Assembly: GCA_019009955.1 (NCBI GenBank)
Contig: CM032230.1
Location: 101,340,001-101,404,000, forward strand
From: Riptortus pedestris
Lineage: Eukaryota > Arthropoda > Insecta > Hemiptera > Alydidae
Length of the DNA: 64,000 bases
Direction: 5' to 3'
Shown: one piece after another, positions 1 to 11,614 of the stretch
How the letters are laid out: the number at the start of each line of letters is the position of its first letter
Position numbering within the stretch: position 1 is the stretch's first letter
Translations under genes and position numbers: made by a program
The notes under the pieces: model-generated
Told to the model about the DNA's origin: nothing
The model's database searches: none
What the model saw: the letters and a program-made list of their open reading frames with translations, nothing else

Positions 1-164
1 TTAGTCTAAGGGCTGATATAAACCTCTTGAAAGTGACTCTTATACTGACTGACATCGAAATGGATTTGTCGATGATTTAAAACACCCTCTGTAGCAAAAT
101 ATTTTTCTCCTTCGATTTTTAGAATATATTTATTTTTTTATACCTGAGGTATGTTTCTCCCCTC

Positions 165-168
<4 letters not shown>

Positions 169-261
<93 letters not shown>
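169..261. repeat. (TC)n(CA)n compound microsatellite
   Basis: An uninterrupted TC tract of about 56 bp runs directly into a CA tract of about 37 bp. It is visible directly and lies outside any copy of the Helentron-like family. Confidence 0.97.
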
Positions 262-262
<1 letters not shown>

Positions 263-313
263 CCCACACTTTTTTTCATTGTTATATTACTTGTTAATAC
301 CTTCATATTATAT

Positions 314-365
314 AACATTTTTTCACAAATAATGTGGGGCAATATGTAAATAAATTGAATTTATA
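314..365 (+). repeat. short dispersed repeat, copy 1
   Basis: About 50 bp sharing CAAATAAT, GGG and ATGTAAATAAATTGAATT with 1325-1380. Only two copies are seen, so the family and its limits are unknown. Confidence 0.55.
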
Positions 366-1019
366 GTACAATAATTTAATTTCCTACCAATATAATAATT
401 CTAGAGGTGGATGACCTTCTTTTGAGATTTAGTAAATACCAATAAGTCTAAGAGACGTGGGAACATTATTAGATATTTCTTACACTCCATCCAGAAGAGG
501 TATAGAAATTGAGATGCATTGTTTCACAAGGTCTTAGAGGCGTTTGAGTCTTAAAAGGTGGCTCCTATGATGTGGATCTACCACACGGTGAACGTAAACC
601 GCATCAAAGACTCACTTCTCCATTGACCAAGTCACTCACGAATAATGTAACGCATGTAAATAACATGTACAACGTTATTATTTCCTGAAGATTGGCACAA
701 GAGACACAACAAATAGACAGCATATGTGGACTTTTTGGCTTAGCTCAACTCATCAACGAACCAGACTCACGCTATAGGACTGTCACACTATGAAATACCG
801 ATGCCGGTTTGCTCGCTTTGATTTATGCTAGTTTTAGATTGGAAATTATTGAGGACAGTCATAGAAGTGCCTCATTCCTTCCCTCAATTCTATTAAAAAT
901 CTGGACTTTCCCAATTCTCCATTTAAATGTCCCTCGACGTAAACAAAAAGAAAGCTCACATAATATAACAATAAATGCATAACTTATATCTATCGTGCAT
1001 TTATAATTAATAATGCAAT
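366..1019. other. AT-rich stretch, nothing recognised
   Basis: No open frame with recognisable protein similarity, no tandem repeat and no copy of the window's repeat families was found here. Confidence 0.5.
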
Positions 1020-1095
1020 GAGCCTGAGGCTTAACCATGTGAGTTAAGGTGTTGGTTTTAATTTCACTCTGATAAATCTAGATTGGTGGTTTTAA
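1020..1095 (+). repeat. tRNA-derived SINE, 5' fragment
   Basis: The text GAGCCTGAGGCTTAACCATG followed by GTGAGTTAAGG matches the head of the SINE described at 39667-39900. It breaks off after the 'aatctagattgg' segment, before the B box is complete. Confidence 0.6.
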
Positions 1096-1127
1096 TTCTT
1101 ACATGTGAAATAGTGCTAAATCTTGGA

Positions 1128-1335
1128 AAGGGATTAGCCAAGTGCGTTAAGGCGTGGTTGGGCAAACCTAGAGTCGTAGGTTCGGTCCCATATGGTCAGT
1201 AGGAATTTATTTAATGATGAACTCATTAAAAAAAAAATCCTTAGTCCTATCTTGGCTAGGAAAGGGTGTTAACCTATACATAACCCGTTCCTACTAGCTG
1301 TAGTAGAACAAAATGAACGACAATAAATAACATTT
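1128..1335 (+). repeat. tRNA-derived SINE, diverged copy
   Basis: The head has TTAGCCAAGTGCGTTAAGG (A-box region) and a B box GGTTCGGTCCC. The body follows in the family order: 'ggaatttatttaatga', 'catt-aaa-atccttagtcc', 'ggctaggaaagggtg', 'aacccg'. It ends in an ATAAATAA tail. Transcription by RNA polymerase III is inferred from the boxes only. Confidence 0.8.
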
Positions 1336-1380
1336 GTTTCCAAATAATATGGGACAAAATGTAAATAAATTGAATTTATC
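1325..1380 (+). repeat. short dispersed repeat, copy 2
   Basis: Pairs with 314-365: shared 'aaataatatggg', 'atgtaaataaattgaattt'. It directly abuts the tail of the SINE at 1128-1335. Confidence 0.55.
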
Positions 1381-1451
1381 GTTCTAGCAGCTGAGGAAAG
1401 GATATTACAAAAAATACTTTTTAATTTTATTTTTAAATCTATCGTCCACTT

Positions 1452-1656
1452 CATGGTAACCGGGATGAGATATCTACAGATTATCACCCTGACTAAGAAC
1501 ATTAGCCTACTAAGGACTTAATTTAATGAGTCCATCATTAAATAAATTCCCTTCGCACAGATGGGAATCGAACCTTTGGCTCAAGGTTTACTCCGAGTGT
1601 ATTCAGAGCCGTGCGCTAGCTCACGCGGCTTCACGGCTACCCGGAACACCTAAATG
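1452..1656 (-). repeat. tRNA-derived SINE, reverse copy
   Basis: Read on the minus strand, it has a head with TAGCGCACGG, a near-canonical B box GGTTCGATTCCC, then the family body 'gggaatttatttaatgatgg' and a diverged 3' body. It lies about 120 bp from the plus-strand copy at 1128-1335, so the two form a loose inverted pair. The head differs more from the other copies than the body does, so it may belong to a subfamily. Confidence 0.75.
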
Positions 1657-2147
1657 AAAAGAATTGCAAAAAGCTTCTGGGGCCTTGATGGAATGACGAA
1701 TGCAGTGCTTCAGTCTGAGATGGAAAGAAATAACTCAGTTTTCTTTTTCTTTCTGAAGAAATATACCTCAAAACCTGTTGGAAAATAGAAAAAAAAATGC
1801 AAAGATCTCCCTTAACAAGTGCAAGGCAAAATAATCCTCGAAAAAGTATACAAAAAAATACACCGAATACAGAATAAAAAATGTATGTCACACCACAAGA
1901 AGTATGAATAACTTGAATATTTCAGTGTGCCATATTTGCATTGGCATTGTATGAAGAAATCACTTTCATGATATCCCAAGCTTATCAAATTTCTGAATGA
2001 TTTCCAAATACTTAAAAAAAAAAATATATCATTTTTTAAATATAATCAAATAAAAAGGTCCTGCTGGGTCTTTCAGGAGTTATAAACACTTCCCTAGGAC
2101 TTGACTTTTCATATCTGAAGATTTAACAATTACCAACTCTTTCCAGC
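1657..2147. other. AT-rich stretch, nothing recognised
   Basis: No family member or credible coding region was seen. The ORF at 1637-1891 (minus) has no recognisable domain and is judged to be chance. Confidence 0.45.
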
Positions 2148-2149
2148 TG

Positions 2150-2437
2150 GTGTCTATCCTCAAATATGGAGCGAGCCAATTATCGTCAGCCTTACTAAAA
2201 TACGGAAAAGACAAGAAATATCCCTCCTGCTTCAGGCATAGCTCATTCCTTTCTGCATGTCCAAATTCATGGAAAGAATAGTAATCGAGTAACTTATATG
2301 GTATTTAGAAAGTAATAACTTTCACCATTCCAGTGTGGATTTAGACCAAAGCATGGCAGTTTACATGTTATTAGTAGACTAGAAGGAGATACTTTTATCG
2401 TAAAAAGAATCAACAGTCATGATATTTTTACTTGGAT
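2150..2437 (+). pseudogene. LINE reverse transcriptase fragment (Jockey/I-like), frameshifted
   Basis: This is a remnant of the N-terminal reverse transcriptase region of a non-LTR retrotransposon. Three frames carry successive conserved blocks. The first is LLKYGKDKKYPSCFR, corresponding to the 'KPGKDP..SSYRPISL' block. The second is MSKFMERIVIE, a stop, then LIWYLESNNF. The third is PFQCGFRPKHGSLHVISRLE, the conserved 'Q.GFR..RS' block. At least two frameshifts and one stop separate them, so it is dead. The catalytic F-A/Y-x-D-D region is absent. The clade is inferred from block style only and I cannot place it precisely. Confidence 0.82.
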
Positions 2438-2439
2438 AA

Positions 2440-4383
2440 AACATGTGTAAATTACCGTCTCTAGAGGAGACTGTGCGAATTAAGTCGTTGAAGGAACATC
2501 TATCCAATAAGTGCTTGGCGAACGTACTCTCTAATGAATTTTCACAAGATAACAGGTGTCACCGGCTGGGTGGTTTTGCATGTCACCGGGGAATATTCAG
2601 TAGCATTTACTTCAATGGGGTCAGTAACTGCTTTCATTCCTTAAAATGTATCGTCAATATACTGACTTATTGAATCAGACATAATTTTCACTTAAATCAC
2701 GGATTTTCAAGCACTACAGTTCTTTTTATCAGGTAAACATTCATTTTTTGAAGGTTTCGTTCCTGAAGATGAGGGTATGCCATTCCCCGCAATTGTGCTT
2801 TTGTTGGGGATAGTCTACTTTTCCTACCATATTAATCTATCCTTGCTGCTTCTTTTTTAACACATTTTTCCTTCGTGGACATCTGCTATTACGTTTATAT
2901 TCATGGTGTGTATTTCAAAAAATGTCTTGAAATATCGATCTTTTCCGACTTAGCAAATGTCAAAAATGAGGTCCTTTCACAATCATGCATATATTTTTCA
3001 ATGTTCTAGAGCCCAAAATTATTGTTGTGGTACATAATCGTAATTTTATGTAAAACTGTTAACGTGATTGGTAGAAGTGTAAAACATTGTTTTCATTTAA
3101 ATTTTACTGTGTGAAGTACGCGTAAATATTTTTGCTGTGAGGTCATCATTTGAAATTTTTATCAGCATGATTTTTATTTGATCAACACTACTCTCAATAT
3201 TGAACCGTTTCATTTAGCTGTTTTGTTTCAGCCGTTCGTAAACAGCTCTTCTGTCCGTAAACCCCACTAACATTTTAATTTATATTTACATAGGCTTCTT
3301 ACTGCGGAAGAAATAGAGAATAGATGGTGAGATGAGATCATTAGGGTATAATATTTCAGATCGTGGGAATTGGGTGCGTGACTCCTCCCTTATATAACCT
3401 GCCCTGCAGTCGCTTCTGATATTATTCATACCACTTTGTAGGTGGGTTTTGTCTTTGGTCTTTTTATCGTAACTAGGAGCCTAAATATTTTTTTTATTTT
3501 TCGTTCTCTTTAGTGTTCCCCTTTCCTTAAGTCAATCTTATTAATAAGGCAATCTTATTTTCGTTTTTATTATTAGAATTTTCATTTTCTATGCTATTCA
3601 CATTTTTATTTTCCTTCTTTGGCTTTATTTTCTTAAGTAAAATAAGGATATACTTTATGTTATAACAATAATTCAAGAGGTCATTGTTCAAACATTTTTT
3701 ATTTGTTCACATTATGCCTCCTCATCACTGAATGCCATTACGACCCTCGTTAGAAGGCCATGAATCCCATTTTTTGGGTTTAGACGTGATGGAAGCGTTG
3801 TATAAGTACGCGAGTTTCTCTTCGGTTTTCGTATAATTAGGAGACCCATGAAGGGTAGTTTACTTACTTCTTGTTCTACTATCTTATCGGTAGTTTCTAT
3901 TAGTCAGGAAATTGTAATATTTCCACTGAATTAAACTTTTTTTAAAAGAATGCTTCTGAATATTCTGTTGTTTCATTGGTAAATACAGTTTAATCATGTA
4001 TGACTTCATACGGTTTATTCTATTTTTCAACATTCCTTCAATAATGAACTGTTGCATGGAATTCCCCCTGTGTTCACTGCTTTAAACTTGGTTGAAACAT
4101 ATTTGCTGATTATATGTCGCAAGCGCTCAATAAATACTTTTCTAAAGTTTCCCTTTACACCTTGAATTTCAGAAATTTTCAGATGCCTTGGAAAATAAAG
4201 GTAATTTTATAATTCATTATTTTCTACCCCGTGAACATATTTTTAGAAATTATTACATGATCTTGAGAAATAATTTATTTTATTCATTTATTTCAACCAA
4301 TTCAAGCGATTTCCACCCGAATAAATATCGTATAACCAACCATGTGCACTTAATCAAATGCTAGAATAACCTAGGATTTAAAT
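2440..4383. other. AT-rich stretch, possible very old repeat debris
   Basis: No gene was seen. Around 2960-3260 there are phrases resembling the reverse strand of the Helentron-like family (GTTTCAGCCGTTCGTAAAC near 3228; a 'cgtaaatatt' stretch near 3121). They are too diverged to call a copy. Confidence 0.4.
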
Positions 4384-4437
4384 GACCCAATTAGCTTTAG
4401 TTGCAAAAAATGGAGGTTAATAAATAGTTAATTAATT
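4384..4437 (+). repeat. tRNA-derived SINE, 3' tail only
   Basis: The sequence CCCAATTAGCTTTAGTTGC and then AATGGAGGTTAATAAATAG matches the last 50 bp of the SINE family. The rest of the element is missing, which is typical of 5' truncation at insertion. Confidence 0.7.
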
Positions 4438-5516
4438 AGGGTTTAAATGTCATTTTGCAAAAGTATTGCAATTAAATATTTAAATAAATCAAAGTGTGCT
4501 ATCTTACTTATTAAATACTTTAGACAGTACATTTTACCCAAAAGACACTGAAAGAATCGAAAAACCTCCTTATTATGTCAGCTTTGTTAGGGGCTAAGGT
4601 GTCTATATAAATTAAGGTCATGCCTGTCCTACCATTTTTGCTTGTAGATCATTTTTTAAGTAATCTCTGGAATTTAATAGGTTTTGGAATTTGTGACAAG
4701 TCGAAACACCAAGAGCTTGTGTCATTTTGGCAAATATGAACTAAACCTCCTCGAATTAAATGTATTCACTCTGAAATTTAGACTGAAGAATTTGGATTTT
4801 TTAGATTGGAGTAGGTAACTTTGAAGGTATTGAGTGAATAGCTTTCTTTTAATGACTCAATAATATTGACATATTTTTCTCTTCTTAGGAATCAGCTGCT
4901 TTAAATGAACCCATATATTAAATATTATTTTACATCAATATTTTTTATAATAAAGAATGATTATTTCTATTTAATCATTAAGAGTATTTATTCTTTATAA
5001 TTTGTACCAGTCAGAGAAAAATGTTAATGATCACCTTTGTACCAATTTTTCTTTTATCATTTAATGCTAATTAACATATCTTTCTAACTGAAATCCAGGG
5101 TGTGTCGTTGGGGAGATACATGATGCAACTACATGTGTAGATGAGCTATTAGCGAAGGGATGAACTGTCCCAAGTTTGGGGTAAGGACGGTGGATTAACT
5201 TAGAGTTGGCTCAGAGTGTTGAGGCATAAGTCCCTCCCCGGCTTAGCTGCCCTAATCTCAGTTAGTGGAACTATCTATTCTCGGTCTTGCTCAAACATAC
5301 ACACTGGGCTTCTAGTTCTATGTGGCTGCTTAACTCAGTCTTCTAAATCGTCTAAATTTGTACACTCTGAGAACTAAGCTTTCTAGCAAGAGGAGGGCAC
5401 TGTCGCTTTGCTTACCATTGCAAGTGGTGCAATTGATAATTTCAGTGTTCAGAAAATATATATTTACTAGAAGCGTAGTCGAGCCTTTATAAAATTAATG
5501 TGGTGAATCATAAGAT
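4438..5516. other. mostly AT-rich; 5090-5440 less so, unrecognised
   Basis: Roughly 5090-5440 is noticeably less AT-rich than its surroundings. It holds no long open frame and no recognisable repeat. Confidence 0.4.
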
Positions 5517-5901
5517 AAAAAAAATCGGGGCTGCGTAAACTAAGCAGATTTCCCACTTGCTGGTAATATAGTGGTTTATGATACAACAGGTTATTGCAAT
5601 AAGGGGTTTAGTGTAGACTGGAAACTAACATATGCAAATATCTCCGTTAAATATAAAGGTAGAGGATAAATGTCTATAACAATATTTACAGTAAATTGTA
5701 TTTTAAATAAGATTGGTTCTTTGCAATTTTTCGATCCCAAGTATAGTAACGGAGATATTTCGAATTTTCTTAATTCCCCACTCTGAACCCTCCTCCCCCC
5801 CCCCTTCCGTCCTACTGGCCATTAACTAATGTAACGCCCATATATCCAGTTGCGTTACGATCAAATAAGAATTGCGACCGCTAGAACAGTAACAGACAAT
5901 G

Positions 5902-5980
<79 letters not shown>

Positions 5981-6099
5981 GAACGGACCCTCATTTTCGT
6001 CATTACCTAGATAAGATCGATGACATTGGAGGAAGTTTTTCGAAAATCGCGTAATGAGTACGACTTCAATAGTTGATTTACCTTGAGGGAATCTTCTAA
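5517..6099 (+). mobile_element. Helentron-like non-autonomous element, short full-length copy
   Basis: This copy has both family ends. The 5' end is an A-run, then GGGGCTGCGTAAACTAAGC and AGATTTCCC. The 3' end is a decayed hairpin (GATTTACC/GGGAATC) followed by TTCTAA. Internal landmarks occur in the family order: 'atatctccgtta', 'tttttcgatcc', 'agtaacggagatatttcg', a C-rich block, 'attgcgaccgctag', 'aacagac', then the AT microsatellite. At about 580 bp it lacks much of the 5' half present in 41173-42144. No coding capacity is seen. Confidence 0.78.
5905..5975. repeat. (AT)n microsatellite inside the Helentron-like copy
   Basis: About 70 bp of perfect AT, a few bases after the AACAGAC motif, at the same internal position as in other copies of the family. 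Confidence 0.97.
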
Positions 6100-7541
6100 T
6101 ATTTAATCTATACTTCAAAAAACACAAAATGTAATTGCAGAGCAGATAAACAGTTCTTGAAAGAATTATACTAAAAATTAAAAATATTTTCATAATATTA
6201 AAAATTAAATTATATTTTTATACTAAAAATTAAAAAATAAATTGTAACCATTTATGCTAAATAGTTTTCAGAAATATTATACTTTAAACTAAATTAAAAA
6301 AAATATATTTATATAACTATTTCATGTAAAAGGAGAAACCTAAATTTCCACAGTTATTTTTCTAATTTATTAAACAGCTTCCTCACAAGCATACACATTA
6401 CGTTAATACATATACTCAGCAGTAAATTGCTATTATTCAATAAATCTAAATTAATTTGCTAATTTTATTATATTATATTTGTTTTTGGATAGAGTTTAGT
6501 CTATTATATAGATTCCATTAACACTTGCGAACTAATTACTCATTATCAATTGAGCTGTGTATTTTACACTTCCTTAGTTCTTTGTATTTCTGTATCATAT
6601 TATAGAGCTCGTGTCATATCAATGTATATCTATGCAAACATACTAATTTACAACTTTGAAAGTATGTTGTTTTGTCATCTTGGAGCATTAAAATATACAG
6701 TTATCTCTTTCTGGGGCTTAGGTTATGTGACGTATGGCAATAGTATATTCACTTAGGAGAAATTGATTAAAGCGTCGATTGAATAGATCGATAGTGTCAG
6801 TGTGATGATTTAGATTGAAATGGAAAAGAGCTGTTAGAAGTGCAGTGGGCAGAGGAACGGTCTCGAGCAGAGGTGTGCAAAAACTAGTTCTGCTATCTCC
6901 TTCTTCCTGCTTCCAGCTTCATTCCTCTCAGCCCAGATGTACAAACCTCTTCAACCTGTCTTCGAATAAATCTTCCAGTTTGTTTTACAATTATATACAG
7001 TGGCTCACATCTGTTGTTACGCCTTTTGCCCAGTTTCCGCGAACAAGGAACTCCCTATATTCCGGGATATAGACTAGGCCAGTGGTCCACAAGGGGATCT
7101 AGTATCTACTCCTGACACTTACCTTGTAAGAAAGACATCAAAAGATGTTATCAAAAAGGAATAGAAGATTCCTCCAGATGCCAAAACTATTAGAGAGACA
7201 TTAGCATCTGTACTCCAGCGAGGTTCGGTAGTCCGAATGCTGCAAGTGAAAGTGCTACTGTTCTCATTATGGAGAACAATGTAGAACCAATATTAGTTCA
7301 TGCCGAATAACACGGATAAAAATGTTGTCCTTCCAGGAGATCCAACGTTACCATCTTCATACATACATATATTACAGGGGTGGGGTAGAATGTTTTGGCA
7401 ATCAACATCATGGTTATTATGCTTTTTAGAAGTGTAACATTTATTGTTGTAGTTACCTTGTATCTGTGTATGTACACACATTTTCACAAACAAACCTTTT
7501 TGTGTTTTTTTATTATTTTTAAATTCATAAACAAATATTTT
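6100..7541. other. AT-rich stretch, weak Tc1-like hint only
   Basis: No gene was recognised. The text TATACAGTGGCTCACATC at about 6993 resembles a Tc1-type terminal repeat next to a TA target, but I find no matching opposite end. The open frame at 6815-7072 has no recognisable domain. Confidence 0.35.
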
Positions 7542-8036
7542 TTATATCTTATTGTACAATACTAACGAAATGATTCTATCTATTACTTGTGTAGTGTCTT
7601 GTAAGACCATTTTTATGTTTCCAGGAATGTCTAATTCTTCGAAAATTGTTTGCACAGATCGACATTCCTCTATAAGATCGAGTATTGTGAGTGAAACACG
7701 GTATATCTCGCATTGATGTTGGGGATCTTTAGTTATTAAGTGTACGTGCGTTAGATTTGTGAGGCCTATACGCATCCTGGTTGTCACTACCTCTTCTTTT
7801 CGAATGCCTCTGAAGGCACTGTGCCAAGTCCCTGGAGAATCTTTTATTTTTCGTAATTTGTTTGTGAAATGTACTTGCTTCCACTTTGAATCCCAGCTAT
7901 TATGGACTTTGCTATTTAGCCAGATGCTCATATCATTAGCTTCATATGGAGTTGGCCCCCCTCCCATATGAGCTGCCTCTTGTGCTCCTTCATCATCAGC
8001 CTCATTTCCTACAATTCCGGAGTGTGCTGGTACCCA
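7542..8036 (-). pseudogene. LINE RNase H and C-terminal fragment (I/Jockey-type)
   Basis: The minus-strand frame opens with WVPAHSGIVGNEADD, the conserved WVPxHSGIxGNExAD signature of the RNase H domain of non-LTR retrotransposons. About 95 residues later it has EEVVTTRMRIGLTNLTH, the 'R-R-E-V-LTRLRIGHTRLTH' block that lies after RNase H. A degraded cysteine motif and LTILDLIEEC follow. The frame stays open from the tryptophan to the stop at 7542, but the codon directly upstream is a stop and further upstream is broken. Only the 3' end of ORF2 survives. The usual histidine in the terminal zinc motif appears to be aspartate, and one cysteine is tyrosine. Confidence 0.88.
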
Positions 8037-8045
8037 TTACATCTA

Positions 8046-9727
8046 TTACAGTAAGGGATGTTTACATTTCCAAATAACAGGAATCCCACAAACCGTTTGA
8101 ATTTTCTTATAGCAGCCCTCATTCAATGTTATACACTTATCCTGTTTATCTTGTTTCGATGATCTTTTATGAAGATGTTAAATGAAATAGACCAAGCATA
8201 ACTCATATCTAGAAGTACTAATAATTTTAGTAGATATTTTTATTTTGTGGGTGTTATTCAGGAATTATGTCTTTGAGTAATTGACAATAAGACCGCGTTC
8301 ATTAATTTCTATGTTTAACTTGTCTTGTATTAAAAAACGTTTATTTGAATCTGCTTGGCCTCGAACTCGGAGAACTTAACTATCTATCCTAATTCTCTAT
8401 GGCTAATTTAAATCCATTACTTGGATTATTTAATCATATACAGTTCGCATTCTCTTAATTGGAGCTAATTATTGTGGTGCTTCGTTGGCGAGCGTTGTCT
8501 CCGCAACCATGTGAGAATTATCGTTTTCATGTTTTCACATTCAAGATTTTTGAAAATCTGTACATTAACTACAACAAACTCCAACTCGTTCAGGAACTCA
8601 TATTTTAATATTAAATAGCTATGTCTAGTACAATAAGGGGAGTATAGTTGTGATTTAGCTGATGCAATATTTTTGTTATATCAAATAACAAAGAATAGAA
8701 GAGAATTCGGAGTAGAGAGATACACCAAAATTTTAATTATTGCATTGGACTAAAAGTTTAATTTTTTTTTCCAGATAAGTATTATTATTGCTACAGTAGG
8801 TTAATGTCAATGGTATGAGCTGGGAAATTCAGTGCATAACAGATATTTTAACATTAGAGAACTAAAACTTATTTTTGAATATTCTTCTATTAATCATTTA
8901 TATATTTTAAAATAAAAATAATAGCCTATTTAAATTGCACTCATAGACAGCTTTTTAACTACGTAATAGTTTATGAGGGCTAATATAAAGTTTCCAACCC
9001 CCACCCCCTAAATGATGTAGAACTTTGCAAAAATAAACGAGGTCAGGCAATGCTATGTTTAATGAATTTTCGTTGTATTGTTAGAAAGGTGTATCATTGA
9101 GAAATGCCTAAGTACGGAACGACACAATAGAAAAAGAAATAAGTGGGACAGAAAATTTCTGAAGACCCGATGAAATCATTTTGCGTAGAAACTTTCTCAT
9201 TTTTAAAGAAATGTTGAAGGCTCAATGCTGGGAACACTTTACCTAATAGAAAAAGAGAACGTGGAGAAAACACGAAGATTATCTCCGTGAACTGATGTTT
9301 CCGGGCAGCTATTGACAAAATGTCAATCTTCATTTTGGCGTGAGTGCCAAGAATATTTATTTTCCTTACTCTCGGTATGTTTCCGGTCCGATTTGAGAGA
9401 TTTTTCTATTGGATGAATCATATTTATAAAAGGAAAAGGGAAGCCCGAAAACAAACAGAATTTGACGATGTGTTTATAAAAAGATCTTCTACTGAAGTAA
9501 TGGCGAACAGTCACTGTCTGAGAATGTCTGTTCTGCGTCAATCAACTCACAGTTTATTGTTTCTAATCCGTTTCATACCAACTCCAGACAAGTGGTTCGT
9601 CGAGGAAATACTAAAGAGACTGGTTCGTAAATTACGCTCAAGGCTTGCTTTGTACCACCAGCGGAATAATCAAAAATATACTCTCAACCTTGCACGCTCT
9701 ATGTTTCTTTTTACACTCACAAATATG

Positions 9728-9728
<1 letters not shown>
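8046..9728. other. AT-rich stretch, nothing recognised
   Basis: No repeat family member or credible protein was seen. The overlapping small ORFs at 9094-9541 on the minus strand and 9344-9820 on the plus strand show no domain and are judged to be chance. Confidence 0.45.

Positions 9729-9729
<1 letters not shown>

Positions 9730-9778
<49 letters not shown>
9730..9778. repeat. (TA)n microsatellite, once interrupted
   Basis: A TA tract with a single phase break (TATAATATA). No Helentron-like flanks were recognised around it. Confidence 0.95.
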
Positions 9779-9779
<1 letters not shown>

Positions 9780-9924
9780 AACAGATAGGGGGCGACTATT
9801 TTTATAAGTTGACTTTCTAATCGTAAGGGCCTTAAAAGAGGCGCCGCTGAAATAAATGAATTCCTGATGTTAGCAGGAAAACAATTGCAAAGATTAATAG
9901 ACAAAAACATTACACACTTTAGTT

Positions 9925-10487
9925 CAGGTAAGGGCAACCTTTGACATGTTGCGGGCCAAACATTAGAGTGCAAACACGTTCGCGGGCCGCTTTTAAATTT
10001 AGTGCATTTTAAAGTAGACTTCATAATTTTTAACGATAGATAGCAGACAGGAAATTATACGACAATGTAATTATAATACAATTTATTAAAATAACAAAAT
10101 GAAATAGAAAAAAATAGGTACTACGTTATAATTAAATCGTAAATTTTGGAATTATTACGAACAACGAAAGTTAATAGCGATACTGAATTCAATGAGACAC
10201 TTGAGCTTGAATTTGGAAAACTACTCCATCGATGATTGGACCACTATACTGATACAAAGACGTAATGAATTTTCCAAATTATCGTCAGTCAGCCTTGTGC
10301 GAAATTTTGATTTATTAATTTTAATCATTGAAAAGAACTGTTCGCATTTATAAGTACTGCCAAACGAACAAATCTCTCCTCATCTTCCTCATTTGGAGTA
10401 AGTAGTGAAATACTTTTTTTTAATTGGGTTTTTCAAAATGTCTCGCGGGCCTGATCCGTCCCACGGGCCGGCTGTTGGCCACATATG
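9925..10487. mobile_element. hAT-like DNA element, non-autonomous
   Basis: The left end reads CAGGTAAGGGCAACC, followed by two GCGGGCC blocks. The right end, read in reverse, starts CATATGTGGCCAACAG and carries GGCCCG, GACGGATCAGGCCCGCGAG and an ATTTTG block. These GGCCCG-rich termini starting with CA are characteristic of many hAT elements. Flanking 8-mers (CTTTAGTT at 9917 and GTTTAGGT at 10488) match at 6 of 8 positions, consistent with an aged 8-bp target duplication. No transposase is visible in the 563 bp, so it is a non-autonomous or internally deleted copy. Confidence 0.72.
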
Positions 10488-10800
10488 GTTTAGGTGTGAC
10501 ACGGATACACGCAGTCAAGGAAAGAATACTCTTGAAACTAACGGAAAATATTAGACTTCTAGCTCTCGCAGTATACTTAAAGGGGGAACGGTAGGATGAC
10601 ATGTGATAACTTCATTTTATAAATTAATTAGAAATTTGGTAGAGGGTGTTTATTTAATAACTCAGGTTAGTATCGAAGCTATAATTGTTTTACAGCATTA
10701 TGCTCGCCTAGTTGTGCTCAGATGCACTCGTGAAGCTCAACTTTACTGCATGTTTTTTTTTCGCGAAGAAACGAAGTACCGACATATAATTCGAAATCTA

Positions 10801-11614
10801 TTATTAGTAAGGAAATCAGCCATTGAGGTTGTTCTCATTACGCGATTTTCAAAATCTCTTCAAATATCCGTCTATCTAACCCAGGAGATGGTGAAAATGT
10901 GGGCCGGTCAATGTATATGAACTGCTCAAAAATGAATAGGGATATTGGCTGTTTTGTGGTATGTATGGGGCCTAGCATATTTTTTTTTTATTATTATAAA
11001 TATCATTAATATTTATTAGAAATTATTGTCTTTTTCCCCCATAAAAAGAAATTTAATTAAGATCGATTTAATTAAAATTAATAGGATAAGAAAAAATAAC
11101 CAATATCCCTATTCATTTTTGAGCAGTATATTTGTCAGTTAACGCCTTTGTGGTCTTAGTTTCTCTTCGATACCAATATTTAAACGTTTTATGTAAAATT
11201 AAAGGTCATATTCCTTCACAAAATCGGACCGGGAGAAGGGGGGGGGGTTAGAGGGAGAGAAAATCTAAACTTCAAAATACCTCCATTACTATGAGTTGGA
11301 TCAAACAATCTTATATTCGTATTCTTATTCGAAATTCAAAATATCTCCATTATTATGAGTCAGAATGAAAATTATTATAGACCAAATCTTGTTAAAGCAT
11401 TGATGCCCTACAAATGTTGTTTTATACATTTTTTCATAATTCAAATATTAAGGGAGTAATTACTTTCTTGGTGTCAGCCTTCAGTAAACCTACACTTCTA
11501 CTCGTAGGATTTTTATTTAATTGAGAATATATGGTTAGATGAGATTAGAGTGTGCCAAAACCAGCACGTAGAAAATCAGCTTAGTTTACGCAGCCCTTGA
11601 GAGACCGACTTTTT
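10801..11614 (-). mobile_element. Helentron-like element, reverse copy, with nested MITE
   Basis: On the plus strand it starts with a decayed 3' hairpin (AAGGAAATCAGCCATTGAGG) and runs through GCGATTTTCAAAATCTCTTC and the site of the internal microsatellite, which is occupied by the MITE at 10921-11127. It continues with GTCAGTTAACGC, 'aatcggaccgggag', a G-run, and two versions of the 'tgag' block. It ends at the 5' terminus CTTAGTTTACGCAGC... GACTTTTT. The G/C-run block and the 'cctacacttctactcgtag' block are in family order. Confidence 0.78.
10921..11127. mobile_element. Tc1/mariner-like MITE (207 bp)
   Basis: Perfect 28-bp terminal inverted repeats begin ACTGCTCAAAAATGAATAGG on the left and end in the exact reverse complement on the right. 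The ACTGCTCAAAAA start is typical of Tc1-like terminal repeats. Flanks are TATA-rich (GTATATGA and ATATTTG), as expected for TA-targeted insertion into the TA microsatellite of the host element, although the left TA is separated from the TIR by GA. The interior is AT-rich and has no coding capacity. Confidence 0.85.

Noticed and set aside
5861..6193. 110-codon minus-strand open frame
   Set aside because: It runs through the AT microsatellite and the 3' end of a Helentron-like copy.
6993..7040. Tc1-like terminal repeat (TATACAGTGGCTCACATC)
   Set aside because: No matching opposite end and no transposase-like sequence nearby. Kept only as a hint.
7759..7971. 70-codon plus-strand open frame
   Set aside because: It is the antisense shadow of the LINE RNase H fragment.
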